A DNA stretch of 64,000 bases from an uncultured Cellulophaga sp. (GTDB taxonomy: Bacteria; Bacteroidota; Bacteroidia; Flavobacteriales; Flavobacteriaceae), in contig CANMEI010000002.1 in assembly GCA_947496695.1 (NCBI GenBank), forward strand, positions 248,001-312,000, written 5' to 3'. Position 1 is the stretch's first letter, and every line of letters starts with the position of its first letter. The notes under the pieces were generated by a model that searched no databases, was not told the origin of the DNA, and saw only the letters and a program-made list of their open reading frames with translations. The position numbers and the translations under genes were made by a program. Shown in pieces: positions 19,642-29,025 of the stretch.

Positions 19642-20349
19642 TTGAAAACAAAAGAGTATTTTTTAGACGGTCAAATATTACTTATTGATAAGCCATTAAA
19701 ATGGTCTTCTTTTCAAGCGGTGAACTCTATTAAATGGAGTATTCGAAAAAGGTTTGAGCTTAAAAAAATTAAAGTAGGCCATGCAGGTACGCTTGACCCA
19801 CTTGCCACAGGCTTACTACTTATTTGCACTGGAAAATTCACAAAAAAAATTAGTGAACTGCAAGGACAAGCAAAAGAATATACTGGCACCATAACATTAG
19901 GCGCTACTACTCCGTCTTACGATTTAGAAACTGAAATTGATCAAACTTATAATACAGATCATATTACTGAACAATTAATAAAAGATACTACAAATCAGTT
20001 TATTGGAGATATAGAACAAGTACCACCAATTTTTTCTGCTTTAAAAAAAGATGGAAAACGCTTGTATGAATATGCACGTGAAGGTCAAGAAGTAGAAATA
20101 AAAAAACGTCTGATTTCAATATCTGAATTTGAAATTACAAGTATTGATAAAAACAATATAAATTTTAGAGTGGTTTGTAGTAAAGGTACCTACATAAGGT
20201 CTTTGGCTTATGATTTTGGAAAAGCTTTAAATTCTGGCGGACATTTAACATCTTTAAGAAGAACCAAAATAGGAGATTATAACGTAAATAATGCTATAAC
20301 CACAGAAGATTTTAATAAGTTATTAGCCTTACCAGAGGAAAATTCTTAA
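19642..20349 (+). CDS. truB: tRNA pseudouridine-55 synthase
   Basis: Isomerises U55 in the T-loop of tRNAs. The 235-residue protein has the TruB motif VGHAGTLDPLATGLLLICTG with the catalytic aspartate (GTLDP), the RSLAYDFG segment near residue 190 and the KPLKWSSFQAVN N-terminus. It lacks a separate C-terminal PUA domain, as in short bacterial forms. It uses a TTG start 22 bases after uppP, the second TTG start in a row in this operon. Confidence 0.95.
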   Translation: MKTKEYFLDGQILLIDKPLKWSSFQAVNSIKWSIRKRFELKKIKVGHAGTLDPLATGLLLICTGKFTKKISELQGQAKEYTGTITLGATTPSYDLETEIDQTYNTDHITEQLIKDTTNQFIGDIEQVPPIFSALKKDGKRLYEYAREGQEVEIKKRLISISEFEITSIDKNNINFRVVCSKGTYIRSLAYDFGKALNSGGHLTSLRRTKIGDYNVNNAITTEDFNKLLALPEENS

Positions 20350-20420
20350 AAAAATTAGCCCTATCGTTGTCTTTCAACGATTTTATAAAATAATATTATA
20401 AAAAAGTGGTTATTAAAATT

Positions 20421-21158
20421 ATGAACTTAAACCGAAGTCAACTTTCTTTATTAATTACCGTTTTTTCCATGGCTAATGTGGTGGTGTTACTGTATAACGT
20501 ACACTTAGGTCAAAAAAAAGAAAAAGACGAGTATGTTGTTGAGTTAGCTATGATGGAAGAAATTCCGGAAGAATTACTTGAAGAAGAAGAGGTTGAACAA
20601 GCCCAATCAGAATCACAATCAATAGAAAGTCACCAAGCTTATAACGAAACTGCCAAACCAAGCTACGGAAACCCAGAACCATTAAAAACTCTTGAAGAAT
20701 TAATGGAAGAATCTGAACTTAGTTCTGATACTGATGAACAGTCGGAATTATTAACTTCTGATGCTGGTAACTATGCCGCAAGTTTAAAAGAATTACGAAA
20801 AAAACGTCAAGAAAAAAAACAAATGTTAGGCGAGCGTGAGGCTCAAAAAGATGTACCTACAAACAACCTAGCAAAACGTAGAACTTCAATTTCATACTCG
20901 CTCGTAGACCGAAGTCATAGAAAGTTACCCGTACCTATTTACACTTGTATTGAAGGTGGTAAAATTGTAATTAATATTGAAGTAGATAGTAACGGTACTG
21001 TTGTTGAAGCTGATTACAACAAAAAAAGCTCCAATACCGAGAATGGTTGTTTAATTGATAATGCCATTGCTTATGCTATGAAAGCACGCTTTAACAGCAC
21101 AAGCAAAGCATCTCAAAAAGGTACAATTACCTATTTATTTCAAGAAAAAGCGCGTTAA
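20421..21158 (+). CDS. Membrane-anchored protein with TonB-like C-terminal domain
   Basis: A 245-residue protein with one N-terminal membrane helix (LSLLITVFSMANVVVLLYNV), a strongly acidic region (MMEEIPEELLEEEEVEQAQ), a charged coiled-coil-like stretch, and a C-terminal domain (about residues 165-245) with VINIEVDSNGTVVEADYN and a CLIDNAIAYAMKARF pattern like the TonB C-terminal fold. This is the layout of energy-transducer-like proteins, but the proline-rich spacer of true TonB is absent. The role is unproven. Start chosen at MNLNRSQ rather than five codons earlier. It ends 24 bases inside the convergent thioredoxin-like gene. Confidence 0.65.
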   Translation: MNLNRSQLSLLITVFSMANVVVLLYNVHLGQKKEKDEYVVELAMMEEIPEELLEEEEVEQAQSESQSIESHQAYNETAKPSYGNPEPLKTLEELMEESELSSDTDEQSELLTSDAGNYAASLKELRKKRQEKKQMLGEREAQKDVPTNNLAKRRTSISYSLVDRSHRKLPVPIYTCIEGGKIVINIEVDSNGTVVEADYNKKSSNTENGCLIDNAIAYAMKARFNSTSKASQKGTITYLFQEKAR

Positions 21159-21758
21159 AATATCATTTAACGTATTCTGTCCTTTATCTTTAGTATACCA
21201 CATTTGAAGGTCTTGCTTAAACTCAGGCGTTAAAACACCGTGCGTATTTTTAAAATCTTCAACCAGTTTTGTTGCTTCACTAGGCCTTGGCCCCCAATCA
21301 GCTAAAACTTCATTTGTTTCACTATCAAGCATAACCAGTTTTGGTATAGACATAGCTCCGTTAGTTAAAAACAAATTCATAAGCTGTATGTTTTCATCAC
21401 GCAATACCACTTTAAAATCTATATTATCATTTAAATTGGCAATTTTATTCATTACCGGCATAGTTTGAGCAGCATCACCACACCAACTTTCTGTTAATAC
21501 TAACCATGTTACTTTTTTGTCAAAAGCTTGAATTTTAGCAACTGATTCTGCATCAATTTTAATGGTTTTATCTAAACGCTTCATTCGTTTATCATTAAGC
21601 ATAGTGTAGTTTGTTAATGCTTCAGTTTGCACAATACCTGTTGCTTTTTTTTCAGAAACGAGTTTAGCTACCATAGTTCTATAATCATCATACGAAGTTG
21701 TATGCAACAAACTCTCTTTAATAATTGCGGTTATTTTATCTTTTTCTATTACTTCCAT
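21135..21758 (-). CDS. Thioredoxin-family protein with a single active-site cysteine
   Basis: A 207-residue cytoplasmic thioredoxin-fold protein. The active-site strand reads WLVLTESWCGDAAQTMPVM near residue 88; WCGDA replaces the WCxxC motif, so only one cysteine is present and a disulfide cycle like that of thioredoxin is unlikely. The cis-proline region is SIPKLVMLD. A helical N-terminal domain of about 60 residues precedes it. Related proteins are common in Bacteroidota but not characterised. No signal peptide is seen. Confidence 0.8.
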   Translation of the reverse strand: MEVIEKDKITAIIKESLLHTTSYDDYRTMVAKLVSEKKATGIVQTEALTNYTMLNDKRMKRLDKTIKIDAESVAKIQAFDKKVTWLVLTESWCGDAAQTMPVMNKIANLNDNIDFKVVLRDENIQLMNLFLTNGAMSIPKLVMLDSETNEVLADWGPRPSEATKLVEDFKNTHGVLTPEFKQDLQMWYTKDKGQNTLNDILTRFFLK

Positions 21759-21845
21759 GTTGTATTATTTGGGATATAAAAATAAATATTGATTTCAGTA
21801 TAAAAACTGAGATACATCATGTTTGTAGAGAAAAAGCTAAAAAGC

Positions 21846-22775
21846 TTACAAATGTCTTTTTTTAATCATACCTCCTCTAGTATCATTTATACTATGCATA
21901 ACCACAAAAGCATTAGCATCTATTTTTGAAATTTCAATATTCAATCTTCTGATTTCTAACCTTGTAATTACTGTGTAAATAACATCGTAATCTTTTTGAA
22001 TACCAAACTTACCATAGCCCCCTTTTGCCCCATAAACCGTTACACCACGACCTAATTTTTCGGTAACCATAATTCTAATTTCATCACTTTTAGAAGATAT
22101 AATTGTAACACCATTATACTCTTCAATACCATCAACCACAAAGTCTAATGTTTTAGATGCCGCTAAATAGGTCAACATAGAATACAATGCTGTTTCTACA
22201 GATAAAAAATAAGCTGCCGTTAAAAAAATGACAATGTTTATTAATATAATTATATCTCCAATTTTAGTACTAAGTTTTCTGCTTAAGAAAATAGCAAGTA
22301 CTTCCGTTCCATCTAAAACAGCTCCTCCCCTAATAGATAAACCTATTCCTGCTCCCAGAAAAAAACCGCCAAATACACCCACCAACAATTTATCTTGAGT
22401 AACCTCAGGAAAATGTACTGTAGCCAAAACAACTGCTAAACCCAAAATTGCAATACTTGACTTTATTGCAAAAGACCTACCAATTACCTTATAACCCATA
22501 AATACAAAGGGTATATTTACTAAAAGAATTAATAAAGACAAAGGCAACTTAAACACGCCAGTTGCTAATAATGATATTCCTGTTGCACCACCATCAATAA
22601 AATTATTAGGTAATAAAAAGCTCTCTAACCCAAATGCAGCCGAAAATATTCCTGTAACAATTAAAAGAAAGTCTTTAATAAAAGTTTTAAAGCGTAAACG
22701 AAGTACTCGAGAACGGTTTAAATACAATCTTGCATGTATAAGTTCTTTTATTCCTTTGCTTTTTGAATTGGGCAT
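21846..22775 (-). CDS. YitT family membrane protein (DUF2179)
   Basis: A 309-residue protein with five or six hydrophobic helices (residues about 30-210), including GLESFLLPNNFIDGGATGIS after the first helix, followed by a soluble C-terminal DUF2179 domain (YNGVTIISSKSDEIRIMVTEKLGRGVTVYGAKGGY region). This two-part build defines the YitT family. Transport or ligand-sensing roles have been proposed but none is established. It stands alone, 29 bases after the end of the TolC gene region and transcribed the same way as the export operon. Confidence 0.88.
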   Translation of the reverse strand: MPNSKSKGIKELIHARLYLNRSRVLRLRFKTFIKDFLLIVTGIFSAAFGLESFLLPNNFIDGGATGISLLATGVFKLPLSLLILLVNIPFVFMGYKVIGRSFAIKSSIAILGLAVVLATVHFPEVTQDKLLVGVFGGFFLGAGIGLSIRGGAVLDGTEVLAIFLSRKLSTKIGDIIILINIVIFLTAAYFLSVETALYSMLTYLAASKTLDFVVDGIEEYNGVTIISSKSDEIRIMVTEKLGRGVTVYGAKGGYGKFGIQKDYDVIYTVITRLEIRRLNIEISKIDANAFVVMHSINDTRGGMIKKRHL

Positions 22776-22804
22776 ATTAGTACTAATATTTTAAATTAAT
22801 AATA

Positions 22805-24208
22805 CTATAGATTTTCAAGACTAAGCACCAAACTATTGAATAATTTTGCTTTTACAGCAAAAAATTTATTCTGTATTTGGTTTTGTTTTAACTCTGCATC
22901 AATTAGCTTACTTTCTCTTGAGTTTATTAAAAAAACAGAACTCTCACCAAAACTAAATTTACGTTCTTCAGCAGCTAATAATGTTCTATAATTAGTAACA
23001 ATATCGTATATATATTTATTTTGAATTTCATAAGAATCAAGCTCACTATATAATGCTATAATTTTATTTTTAATTTGAAGTTCTGCATTATCCATATCAT
23101 ATTTAGCATCCTGCAATTTATATTTTGCTAATTTTAGATCACCACGCTCTTTTCTTAAGAAAATTGGTAATTGAAAATTAATACCACCTTTAAAATTTGA
23201 TGTTTCTAATGAATTTATTTGCTCAGGTGTTTCTGTTAAAAAATTATACTCTACATCTATCTTTGGTAATAACTTATTCGCTTTTAAGTTTTTATCTACC
23301 GTTAGACTTTTAATTTTATACTCGAAAGACTTGAGCTTTGGATGATTTTCAATTGTAAAACTATCAAGAGGCTTTCCTAAAATCTCTAAAGTCACATCAA
23401 TATCTTCTACTAAATTTTGATCTGGCATTACCGAATCTTGTAACTCAACAGGAACATCATTCAACCACAAAAAACTAGAAAGCTCTAGCTTGTTTTTTAT
23501 CAAGCTTAATTTCGCCTGCTCCAAACTTAGCGCTCTATTTTGTATAATAATTTTAGCCTCTACAGTATCAATAGTTGCAATCTGCCCTAATTCGGCACTT
23601 CGTTTTATACCATTAAAACGGACTTGAGCATTCTCATAATAGCTTTCGAATATTAAACTTTCATTATAGGCTTGCAACCAATTAAAGTAAGCAATTGAAG
23701 CATCAAATAAAATTTGATTAACCGCAATTTCTTTATCAGCTTTAGACTGCTCTCTAAAAAATTTAGCTTTTTTTAAAGTTGCCATTCTATCATTAATCCA
23801 AAGCCCTTGCCCTACAGACATTTTTAAACCTGCACTGTACAAACCATCATCAGGCACCGTATATTCAGGATTTAAATACTTTCCATCATATTGAGAAAAT
23901 GAACCTTTAATATCAATACCGTACCACGTAGGAATTTTAAAAGTCGCATTCAACTTATCATAATACTCTGTCCCTTTAAATTCTTTAGTACTAAAATCAA
24001 CCTCTATTTTAGGATCAAATCCTCCTCGTGATTTCATTAATTTAGCTTGGCCTGATAACATTACTAGATCTGCCTGCTTAGCAATCGGATGGTATTTTTT
24101 AACATAGCCTAAATATTCTTTGAACCCCAATATAGAAGTATCTAATTCTTGGGCATTTAAAAGACTACTGCAAATAAATAATGAGAGGTAAACAATATAC
24201 TTTTTCAT
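22805..24208 (-). CDS. TolC family outer-membrane efflux protein
   Basis: The outer-membrane channel of a type I secretion or efflux system. The 467-residue protein has a signal peptide (MKKYIVYLSLFICSSLLNAQ) and long amphipathic alpha-helices in the duplicated TolC pattern (for example AIAYFNWLQAYNESLIFESYYENAQ and the C-terminal counterpart). It is the last gene of a TetR-ABC-HlyD-TolC operon and its ATG overlaps the HlyD stop by one base (TAATG). Confidence 0.9.
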   Translation of the reverse strand: MKKYIVYLSLFICSSLLNAQELDTSILGFKEYLGYVKKYHPIAKQADLVMLSGQAKLMKSRGGFDPKIEVDFSTKEFKGTEYYDKLNATFKIPTWYGIDIKGSFSQYDGKYLNPEYTVPDDGLYSAGLKMSVGQGLWINDRMATLKKAKFFREQSKADKEIAVNQILFDASIAYFNWLQAYNESLIFESYYENAQVRFNGIKRSAELGQIATIDTVEAKIIIQNRALSLEQAKLSLIKNKLELSSFLWLNDVPVELQDSVMPDQNLVEDIDVTLEILGKPLDSFTIENHPKLKSFEYKIKSLTVDKNLKANKLLPKIDVEYNFLTETPEQINSLETSNFKGGINFQLPIFLRKERGDLKLAKYKLQDAKYDMDNAELQIKNKIIALYSELDSYEIQNKYIYDIVTNYRTLLAAEERKFSFGESSVFLINSRESKLIDAELKQNQIQNKFFAVKAKLFNSLVLSLENL

Positions 24209-25557
24209 TATTTTTTAGTTTTTTCATTAGTAGTTTTAGGCGTATAATAATTTGGCGGAAAACCATTTAATTGTCTCCATAACTCATACCAAATTGGCAC
24301 ATCTTCTAACAATGCAATTGCACTTACCCCAGAGCCCACACGGATCTGCTCTGGCCAAGCTTCATCGTCAGGGTCTTGAGTTAAAAGAATTCTATACTTT
24401 CCGTTTTCACTTATAAAAGTTTCTATTGCTATAACAACCCCACCATAAGTACCGTATGAGGCATTAGGCCAACCACTAAATACTATTGATGGCCAACCAT
24501 CAAATTGCACACGCACTTTTTCTCCTTTATGAACCAAAGGCAAATCCATAGGAGCTACATATATTTCTACCGCTTTTTCAAAAGTTTCTGGCATTATACT
24601 CACTAGCCTTTCACCTTCTTTAAATGTTTCGCCAATACCAGCTTTTATTGTTCTGTTTACATAACCACTTTGTTGTGATTTAATGTAATACATATCATTA
24701 CGCATCTCATAATTGGTAAACTGATTTTCTAATTTACTTACCTGTACTTCTGAATCAAACTGATTTGACTGTGCCGTAAATTTATCACTTTGGGCTTTAG
24801 ATATTTTATCGGTATATGTAGCCTGTACTCTATTAATTTCTATCTCAGCATTAATAATCTCATTTCTACTTGCTAGTAATTTGTTTTGCTGAGAGATTAA
24901 TTTTGCTTGTGTTTCTTGGTATTTTAGTTTCTTTTGTTCAACATCTGTAAGTGACTTTAAACCTTCTTCTTGTAATTTTACAATACGCTCATATTGCTTT
25001 TCTGCAATATTGATATTTGTGTTTGCCGCCTCTAAATCAATACTATCACTTTGAACTTTTAATTTTGATTGCATTAACTTGTTCTTTGCTTGTTCTAATT
25101 TTAAACCACGCTCTTTTGCCAATGCATTAATTTGATTATCTAACGCCTTAACTTTACCCGTATAAGATTCAACAGACATCTCTTTAGCCTTGATTTGACT
25201 GCCCGTACGTTCAACCAATTTAGGATCAAAATATTCATTTTTAATTTCTGATATAAAAAGAATTGTATCTCCCTTATTAACAAAATCACCTTCTTGAACA
25301 TACCACTTCTCAATTCTACCAGGAATAGGTGATTGTATGGTTTGCGGTCTTTGACCTGGTTTTAAGGTTGTCAAATACCCTGTACCTCGAATATTTTGTG
25401 TCCATGGTAGGAATAAAACAATAATACCAAATATTGCTGAAGCCATTAAAAACCTATTAAAATTAGGATAACTTCTTTCATTAAAAGCACGGTTTAAAGC
25501 TTTGTATTTACCAAGGTTTTGATCTTGATTAAATTTGTTTTTTGAAATATTGAGCAT
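24208..25557 (-). CDS. HlyD family membrane fusion protein
   Basis: The periplasmic adaptor that links the inner-membrane ABC protein to TolC. The 449-residue protein has a cytoplasmic N-terminus, one membrane helix near residue 38-52 (MASAIFGIIVLFLPW), a lipoyl-like half (SPIPGRIEKWYVQEGDFVNKGD), a coiled coil of about 200 residues, and the second lipoyl half with the beta-barrel (QQSGYVNRTIKAGIGETF). This arrangement is that of type I secretion HlyD proteins. It begins 6 bases after the ABC gene. Confidence 0.9.
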   Translation of the reverse strand: MLNISKNKFNQDQNLGKYKALNRAFNERSYPNFNRFLMASAIFGIIVLFLPWTQNIRGTGYLTTLKPGQRPQTIQSPIPGRIEKWYVQEGDFVNKGDTILFISEIKNEYFDPKLVERTGSQIKAKEMSVESYTGKVKALDNQINALAKERGLKLEQAKNKLMQSKLKVQSDSIDLEAANTNINIAEKQYERIVKLQEEGLKSLTDVEQKKLKYQETQAKLISQQNKLLASRNEIINAEIEINRVQATYTDKISKAQSDKFTAQSNQFDSEVQVSKLENQFTNYEMRNDMYYIKSQQSGYVNRTIKAGIGETFKEGERLVSIMPETFEKAVEIYVAPMDLPLVHKGEKVRVQFDGWPSIVFSGWPNASYGTYGGVVIAIETFISENGKYRILLTQDPDDEAWPEQIRVGSGVSAIALLEDVPIWYELWRQLNGFPPNYYTPKTTNEKTKK

Positions 25558-25563
25558 AACAAA

Positions 25564-27231
25564 TTATTTTTCGTTGATTATTTTACCTTTTTCTAATACT
25601 ATTGTTCTGTCTACAGAATTTAACCATCTAGAGTCATGACTAACCACTACTAAAGTCCAAGGATTATCTTTACTAGTTAAAAACTTAATTATACTTTCTA
25701 CATCATGTTCATCTAATTGATCTAAAGGTTCTTTTAATATTAATAGTTTTGGCTTATTTACAATTGCCCTTGCCAAAACAATCTTTTTAGTAATATTATA
25801 GGGTATTTGCTGCCCTTCAGGAAATAAAATAGCATTAATACCTTTTGATTGTTCTTTTACAAAATTTGTTAAGCCTACTTTTTCAATTGCCCAATACAAG
25901 TCTTCTTGAGAAATAGTTTCACAACCAAAAGTTATGTTATCTAATATTGTACCTTCAAACGTACTTTCTTCTGTTAATGACTGCCCAATAAAAGACCTAT
26001 AATGGTTAGGTACTATATTTTGAAGTGATATATTATTCACAAAAACACTTCCTTCTGTAGGTTCAAGAAGTCCAGAAATTAAACGCAATAATGTTGTTTT
26101 ACCCGAACCATTACCACCTCTAATTAATGTAGTTGTTCTTGGTAATATTTTTAATGACAGGTTTTTCACCATCGTTTTCTCTGAGCCATATAATTTATAT
26201 GATATATTATCTAGTTCAATAGTAAGATCAGTCTCATCAGTTAATGGTAATTCTCCTTCTTGTGGTTCTAAATCTTTATCAACTACTTGTCCTAATTTTT
26301 CAATTGAAGTTAACAAGTCATAAATAGTTTCTAAGCCACGAATTAATTTTTCTACTGAATTAATTACTAATAAAATTATTATTTCCGCAGCAACAAATTG
26401 ACCAATATTCATTTCTTGATTTAGCACCAATAAACCTCCAATTAATAATAACCCAGCGGTAACTAACACTTTAAAACCAATCATTTGTACAAACTGTATA
26501 ACCAGTATTCTAAAATGATCTTCTCTTGCTTTTAAGTAATCATCAACTAAAGCATCATTCTTTTTTAAAGCAAGACTTGTTTTACCTGATAATTTAAAAC
26601 TAATTAAAGACCTTGCTATTTCTTGAATCCAATGTGCTACTTTGTATTTGTATTTAGATTCTTGCAAACTAGTTTCCAAGCCTTTTTGAGCCGTAAATTT
26701 AAAAACCACAAAAATTAATAAGACCAATAACAAACCATACAGAATAAAAAATGGATGATAAAAAGAAAGTAATATTAAACCAAAAAGAATCTGTAATAAA
26801 GCTGCAGGAAAATCTAATAAAACTTTAGATATTGATTTTTGAATATTTATGGTATCAAAAAAACGATTTGCAAGTTCTGGCGGATAATAATCGTGCAACT
26901 CGGTCATTCTAATTTTTGGAAAACGATACGCTAACTCAAATGATGCCCTAGCAAAAATTTTCTGTTGTACATTTTCAACAATTCTAATTTGCATTAACTG
27001 TAGAACTCCAGCAAATGCAACACCTCCTGTAACTAATGTTACCAAAATAATCCAAGATGTACTTATTTCAGCACCCTGAATTAAGTTAATAATTGCCTGA
27101 ATACCTAAAGGCAAAGATAAGTTTACAATACCCGCAAATATTGCATAGTAAAAAGTTTGAAAAACGTCTTTCTTATCTAATTTTAATAAGCCTATCAATC
27201 TTTGCCAAGGGTTTAATATAGGGTTTGCCAT
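25564..27231 (-). CDS. ABC transporter (membrane + ATPase half) with degenerate nucleotide-binding motifs
   Basis: A 555-residue half transporter: a six-helix membrane domain (residues about 20-310) joined to an ATPase domain. The Walker A motif GGNGSGKTT is intact, the H-loop histidine is present (VVVSHD), but the LSGGQ signature is replaced around IPYNITKKIVLARAI, and the Walker B aspartate is lysine in LLILKEPLDQLD, although the catalytic glutamate remains. I recall similar forms in flavobacterial export operons, so it is probably a subfamily trait rather than decay. The cargo is unknown; no peptidase domain is present. Start overlaps the TetR stop as TAATG. Confidence 0.85.
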   Translation of the reverse strand: MANPILNPWQRLIGLLKLDKKDVFQTFYYAIFAGIVNLSLPLGIQAIINLIQGAEISTSWIILVTLVTGGVAFAGVLQLMQIRIVENVQQKIFARASFELAYRFPKIRMTELHDYYPPELANRFFDTINIQKSISKVLLDFPAALLQILFGLILLSFYHPFFILYGLLLVLLIFVVFKFTAQKGLETSLQESKYKYKVAHWIQEIARSLISFKLSGKTSLALKKNDALVDDYLKAREDHFRILVIQFVQMIGFKVLVTAGLLLIGGLLVLNQEMNIGQFVAAEIIILLVINSVEKLIRGLETIYDLLTSIEKLGQVVDKDLEPQEGELPLTDETDLTIELDNISYKLYGSEKTMVKNLSLKILPRTTTLIRGGNGSGKTTLLRLISGLLEPTEGSVFVNNISLQNIVPNHYRSFIGQSLTEESTFEGTILDNITFGCETISQEDLYWAIEKVGLTNFVKEQSKGINAILFPEGQQIPYNITKKIVLARAIVNKPKLLILKEPLDQLDEHDVESIIKFLTSKDNPWTLVVVSHDSRWLNSVDRTIVLEKGKIINEK

Positions 27232-27902
27232 TATTTTAATGTTTTTAGTACTAATTCTGTAAAATAAGCAGTTGGTGATTTTAGTTTGTGACAGTCCGTA
27301 AGGGTAGGAAAATGTTCTTTTAAAAAATATTGATGTAATGACCCTTCTAAAACAGTACTTGCTAAGCTAGATGGGTATTCATAATCAGGGTTAAAATCTG
27401 AAATCATCATACTTAATCTAGAAATTAACCTCTTATATATTACAAAATAGCCATTTTTATTCTCAATATCAACCTCTTTAGTTAAATACGATTTTGAATA
27501 TTCGTTAATTACGATTTTGTGTAATACCACTTCATTAATATGCGAAAAATTAGAATCTTCTTCAATACTTTTTGTAATATTCTCAATTGCTATAACAAGC
27601 TTTTTTTTAACCTTTGAAATGTTATTAGTTGAAAAAACTAAGTTATACTCTACCCAACTCCAATACCAAGAGGTTAAGTACAACAAAAGCTTATGCTTAT
27701 TTTCAAAATAACGATACACAGAACTTTCGTTTGAACCTATTACAGCACCTAGTTTTTTAAAGGTGAATTTCTCAATTCCTATTTCATGAATCAGCAAAAT
27801 ACTTTGTTCTATAATTTTTTTTCCTAAATCTGAAGACTCAGGATCTTTGACAAAGATTTTATCATTGATGACAATTTTAAAAGATTGCAAAAACTCATCC
27901 AT
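27231..27902 (-). CDS. TetR/AcrR family transcriptional regulator
   Basis: A 223-residue repressor-type protein. The DNA-binding helix-turn-helix is at about residues 28-70 (IIEQSILLIHEIGIEKFTFKKLGAVIGSNESSVYRYFENKHKLLLYL, given in part), and the rest is a helical ligand-binding domain. It is the first gene of the export operon and most likely represses it. A 17-base palindrome 32 bases before its start is a candidate autoregulatory operator. Confidence 0.9.
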   Translation of the reverse strand: MDEFLQSFKIVINDKIFVKDPESSDLGKKIIEQSILLIHEIGIEKFTFKKLGAVIGSNESSVYRYFENKHKLLLYLTSWYWSWVEYNLVFSTNNISKVKKKLVIAIENITKSIEEDSNFSHINEVVLHKIVINEYSKSYLTKEVDIENKNGYFVIYKRLISRLSMMISDFNPDYEYPSSLASTVLEGSLHQYFLKEHFPTLTDCHKLKSPTAYFTELVLKTLK

Positions 27903-27933
27903 CTTATAAACTTTATTATTAATAATTCAAAAA

Positions 27934-27950
27934 TAATAGTAATACTATTA
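27934..27950. promoter_or_regulatory. Candidate TetR operator (palindrome)
   Basis: TAATAGTAATACTATTA is a perfect 17-base palindrome around a single central base, 32 bases before the TetR start and in the space shared with the divergent gene at 28040. Size and symmetry fit TetR-family operators. Confidence 0.55.
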
Positions 27951-27977
27951 ATAACTGATAGTTTAACTTTTTTTAAC

Positions 27978-27992
27978 AATAGTATTACATTA
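27978..27992. promoter_or_regulatory. Second, imperfect copy of the candidate TetR operator
   Basis: AATAGTATTACATTA repeats the left half and centre of the palindrome at 27934-27950 and diverges in the right half. Centres are about 43 bases apart. It lies nearer the divergent gene, so both directions may be controlled. Confidence 0.4.
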
Positions 27993-28039
27993 TAATTAAT
28001 ATTTTAGTTACAATAAGTTAAACTTGAAAAATTATCCTT

Positions 28040-28393
28040 ATGAAAAAAACATTATTAATATTAACAGCATTAGGTTCTTTTAGTTTTATGAATGCGCAAC
28101 ACATTGAAGAAAGTTCAAATATTGAAATTGGCGACCAATTAATTATTGCAAAACCTACAAATGCCAAGTACATTAATTTCCCTAAAAAAAATATGATAAT
28201 TAAACGCGGAGCTATAGCAAATTTTGAAAACTTAAAAGATGTAAAAGTAAAAGTTACCAATATTGAAAAATCTAAAGAAAATACTTTAATAACACTTAAA
28301 CGTGAAGATGAAAAACCATTCTTCAGATTTTATAAAAAAATTACTGCAAAAGCAGAAAAGGCAATAGAAGCAGGAGAACTTACCATGCCTTAA
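28040..28393 (+). CDS. Small secreted protein, not recognised
   Basis: A 117-residue protein with a clear signal peptide (MKKTLLILTALGSFSFMNAQ) and a mature part of about 97 residues with alternating charged and hydrophobic residues (IIAKPTNAKYINFPKKNMIIKRG), likely a small beta-rich domain. I do not recognise the family. It is divergent from the TetR-led export operon and shares its candidate operators, so it may belong to the same response. Confidence 0.65.
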   Translation: MKKTLLILTALGSFSFMNAQHIEESSNIEIGDQLIIAKPTNAKYINFPKKNMIIKRGAIANFENLKDVKVKVTNIEKSKENTLITLKREDEKPFFRFYKKITAKAEKAIEAGELTMP

Positions 28394-28461
28394 TAAACTT
28401 GAACTGTAATTTATTAAAGTGAATTATAAAATTTAAGTACCTTAGGTTCATAATTTATAAT

Positions 28462-29025
28462 ATGGAAAAACACAGATGTGGCTGGTGTATTGGCGATAAT
28501 TTATATGAAGCCTATCATGATTTAGAATGGGGTGTGCCCGAAAAAAATGATGATACCCTTTTTGAATTTTTGGTTTTAGAAACTTTTCAAGCTGGTTTAA
28601 GCTGGATAACCATATTACGAAAGCGTGAAAACTTTAGGGAAGCTTTTGATAATTTTAATTATCAAAAAATTAGTAATTACAGTGAAGAAAAAATAGCCTC
28701 TCTTTTGAAAAACGAAGGAATTATTAGAAACAAATTAAAAGTCCGCTCTACAATTTCAAATGCAGAGGCTTTTATGAAAATTCAAGAAGAATTTGGAAGC
28801 TTTAGCACTTACATATGGAATTTTGTTGATGGAAAAACAATAAAAAACAAAGTAGCTCATTATAAAGAAGCACCCGCAAATACCGAACTTTCTGATAAAA
28901 TAAGTAAAGACTTAAAAAAAAGAGGGTTTAAATTTGTCGGAAGCACTGTAATCTATGCATTTATGCAGGCCACTGGTATGATAAATGATCATGAAGTTAA
29001 TTGTTTTAGATATGAAGAAGTTTAA
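28462..29025 (+). CDS. tag: DNA-3-methyladenine glycosylase I
   Basis: Excises 3-methyladenine from alkylated DNA. The 187-residue protein begins with CGWCIGDNLYEAYHDLEWGVP, containing the Tag zinc-ligand cysteine and the conserved YHDxEWG, and has FQAGLSWITILRKRENFREAF and a C-terminal GMINDHEVNCF with zinc-ligand His and Cys. Length is normal for Tag. Its last 14 bases overlap the start of the next gene. Confidence 0.95.
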   Translation: MEKHRCGWCIGDNLYEAYHDLEWGVPEKNDDTLFEFLVLETFQAGLSWITILRKRENFREAFDNFNYQKISNYSEEKIASLLKNEGIIRNKLKVRSTISNAEAFMKIQEEFGSFSTYIWNFVDGKTIKNKVAHYKEAPANTELSDKISKDLKKRGFKFVGSTVIYAFMQATGMINDHEVNCFRYEEV

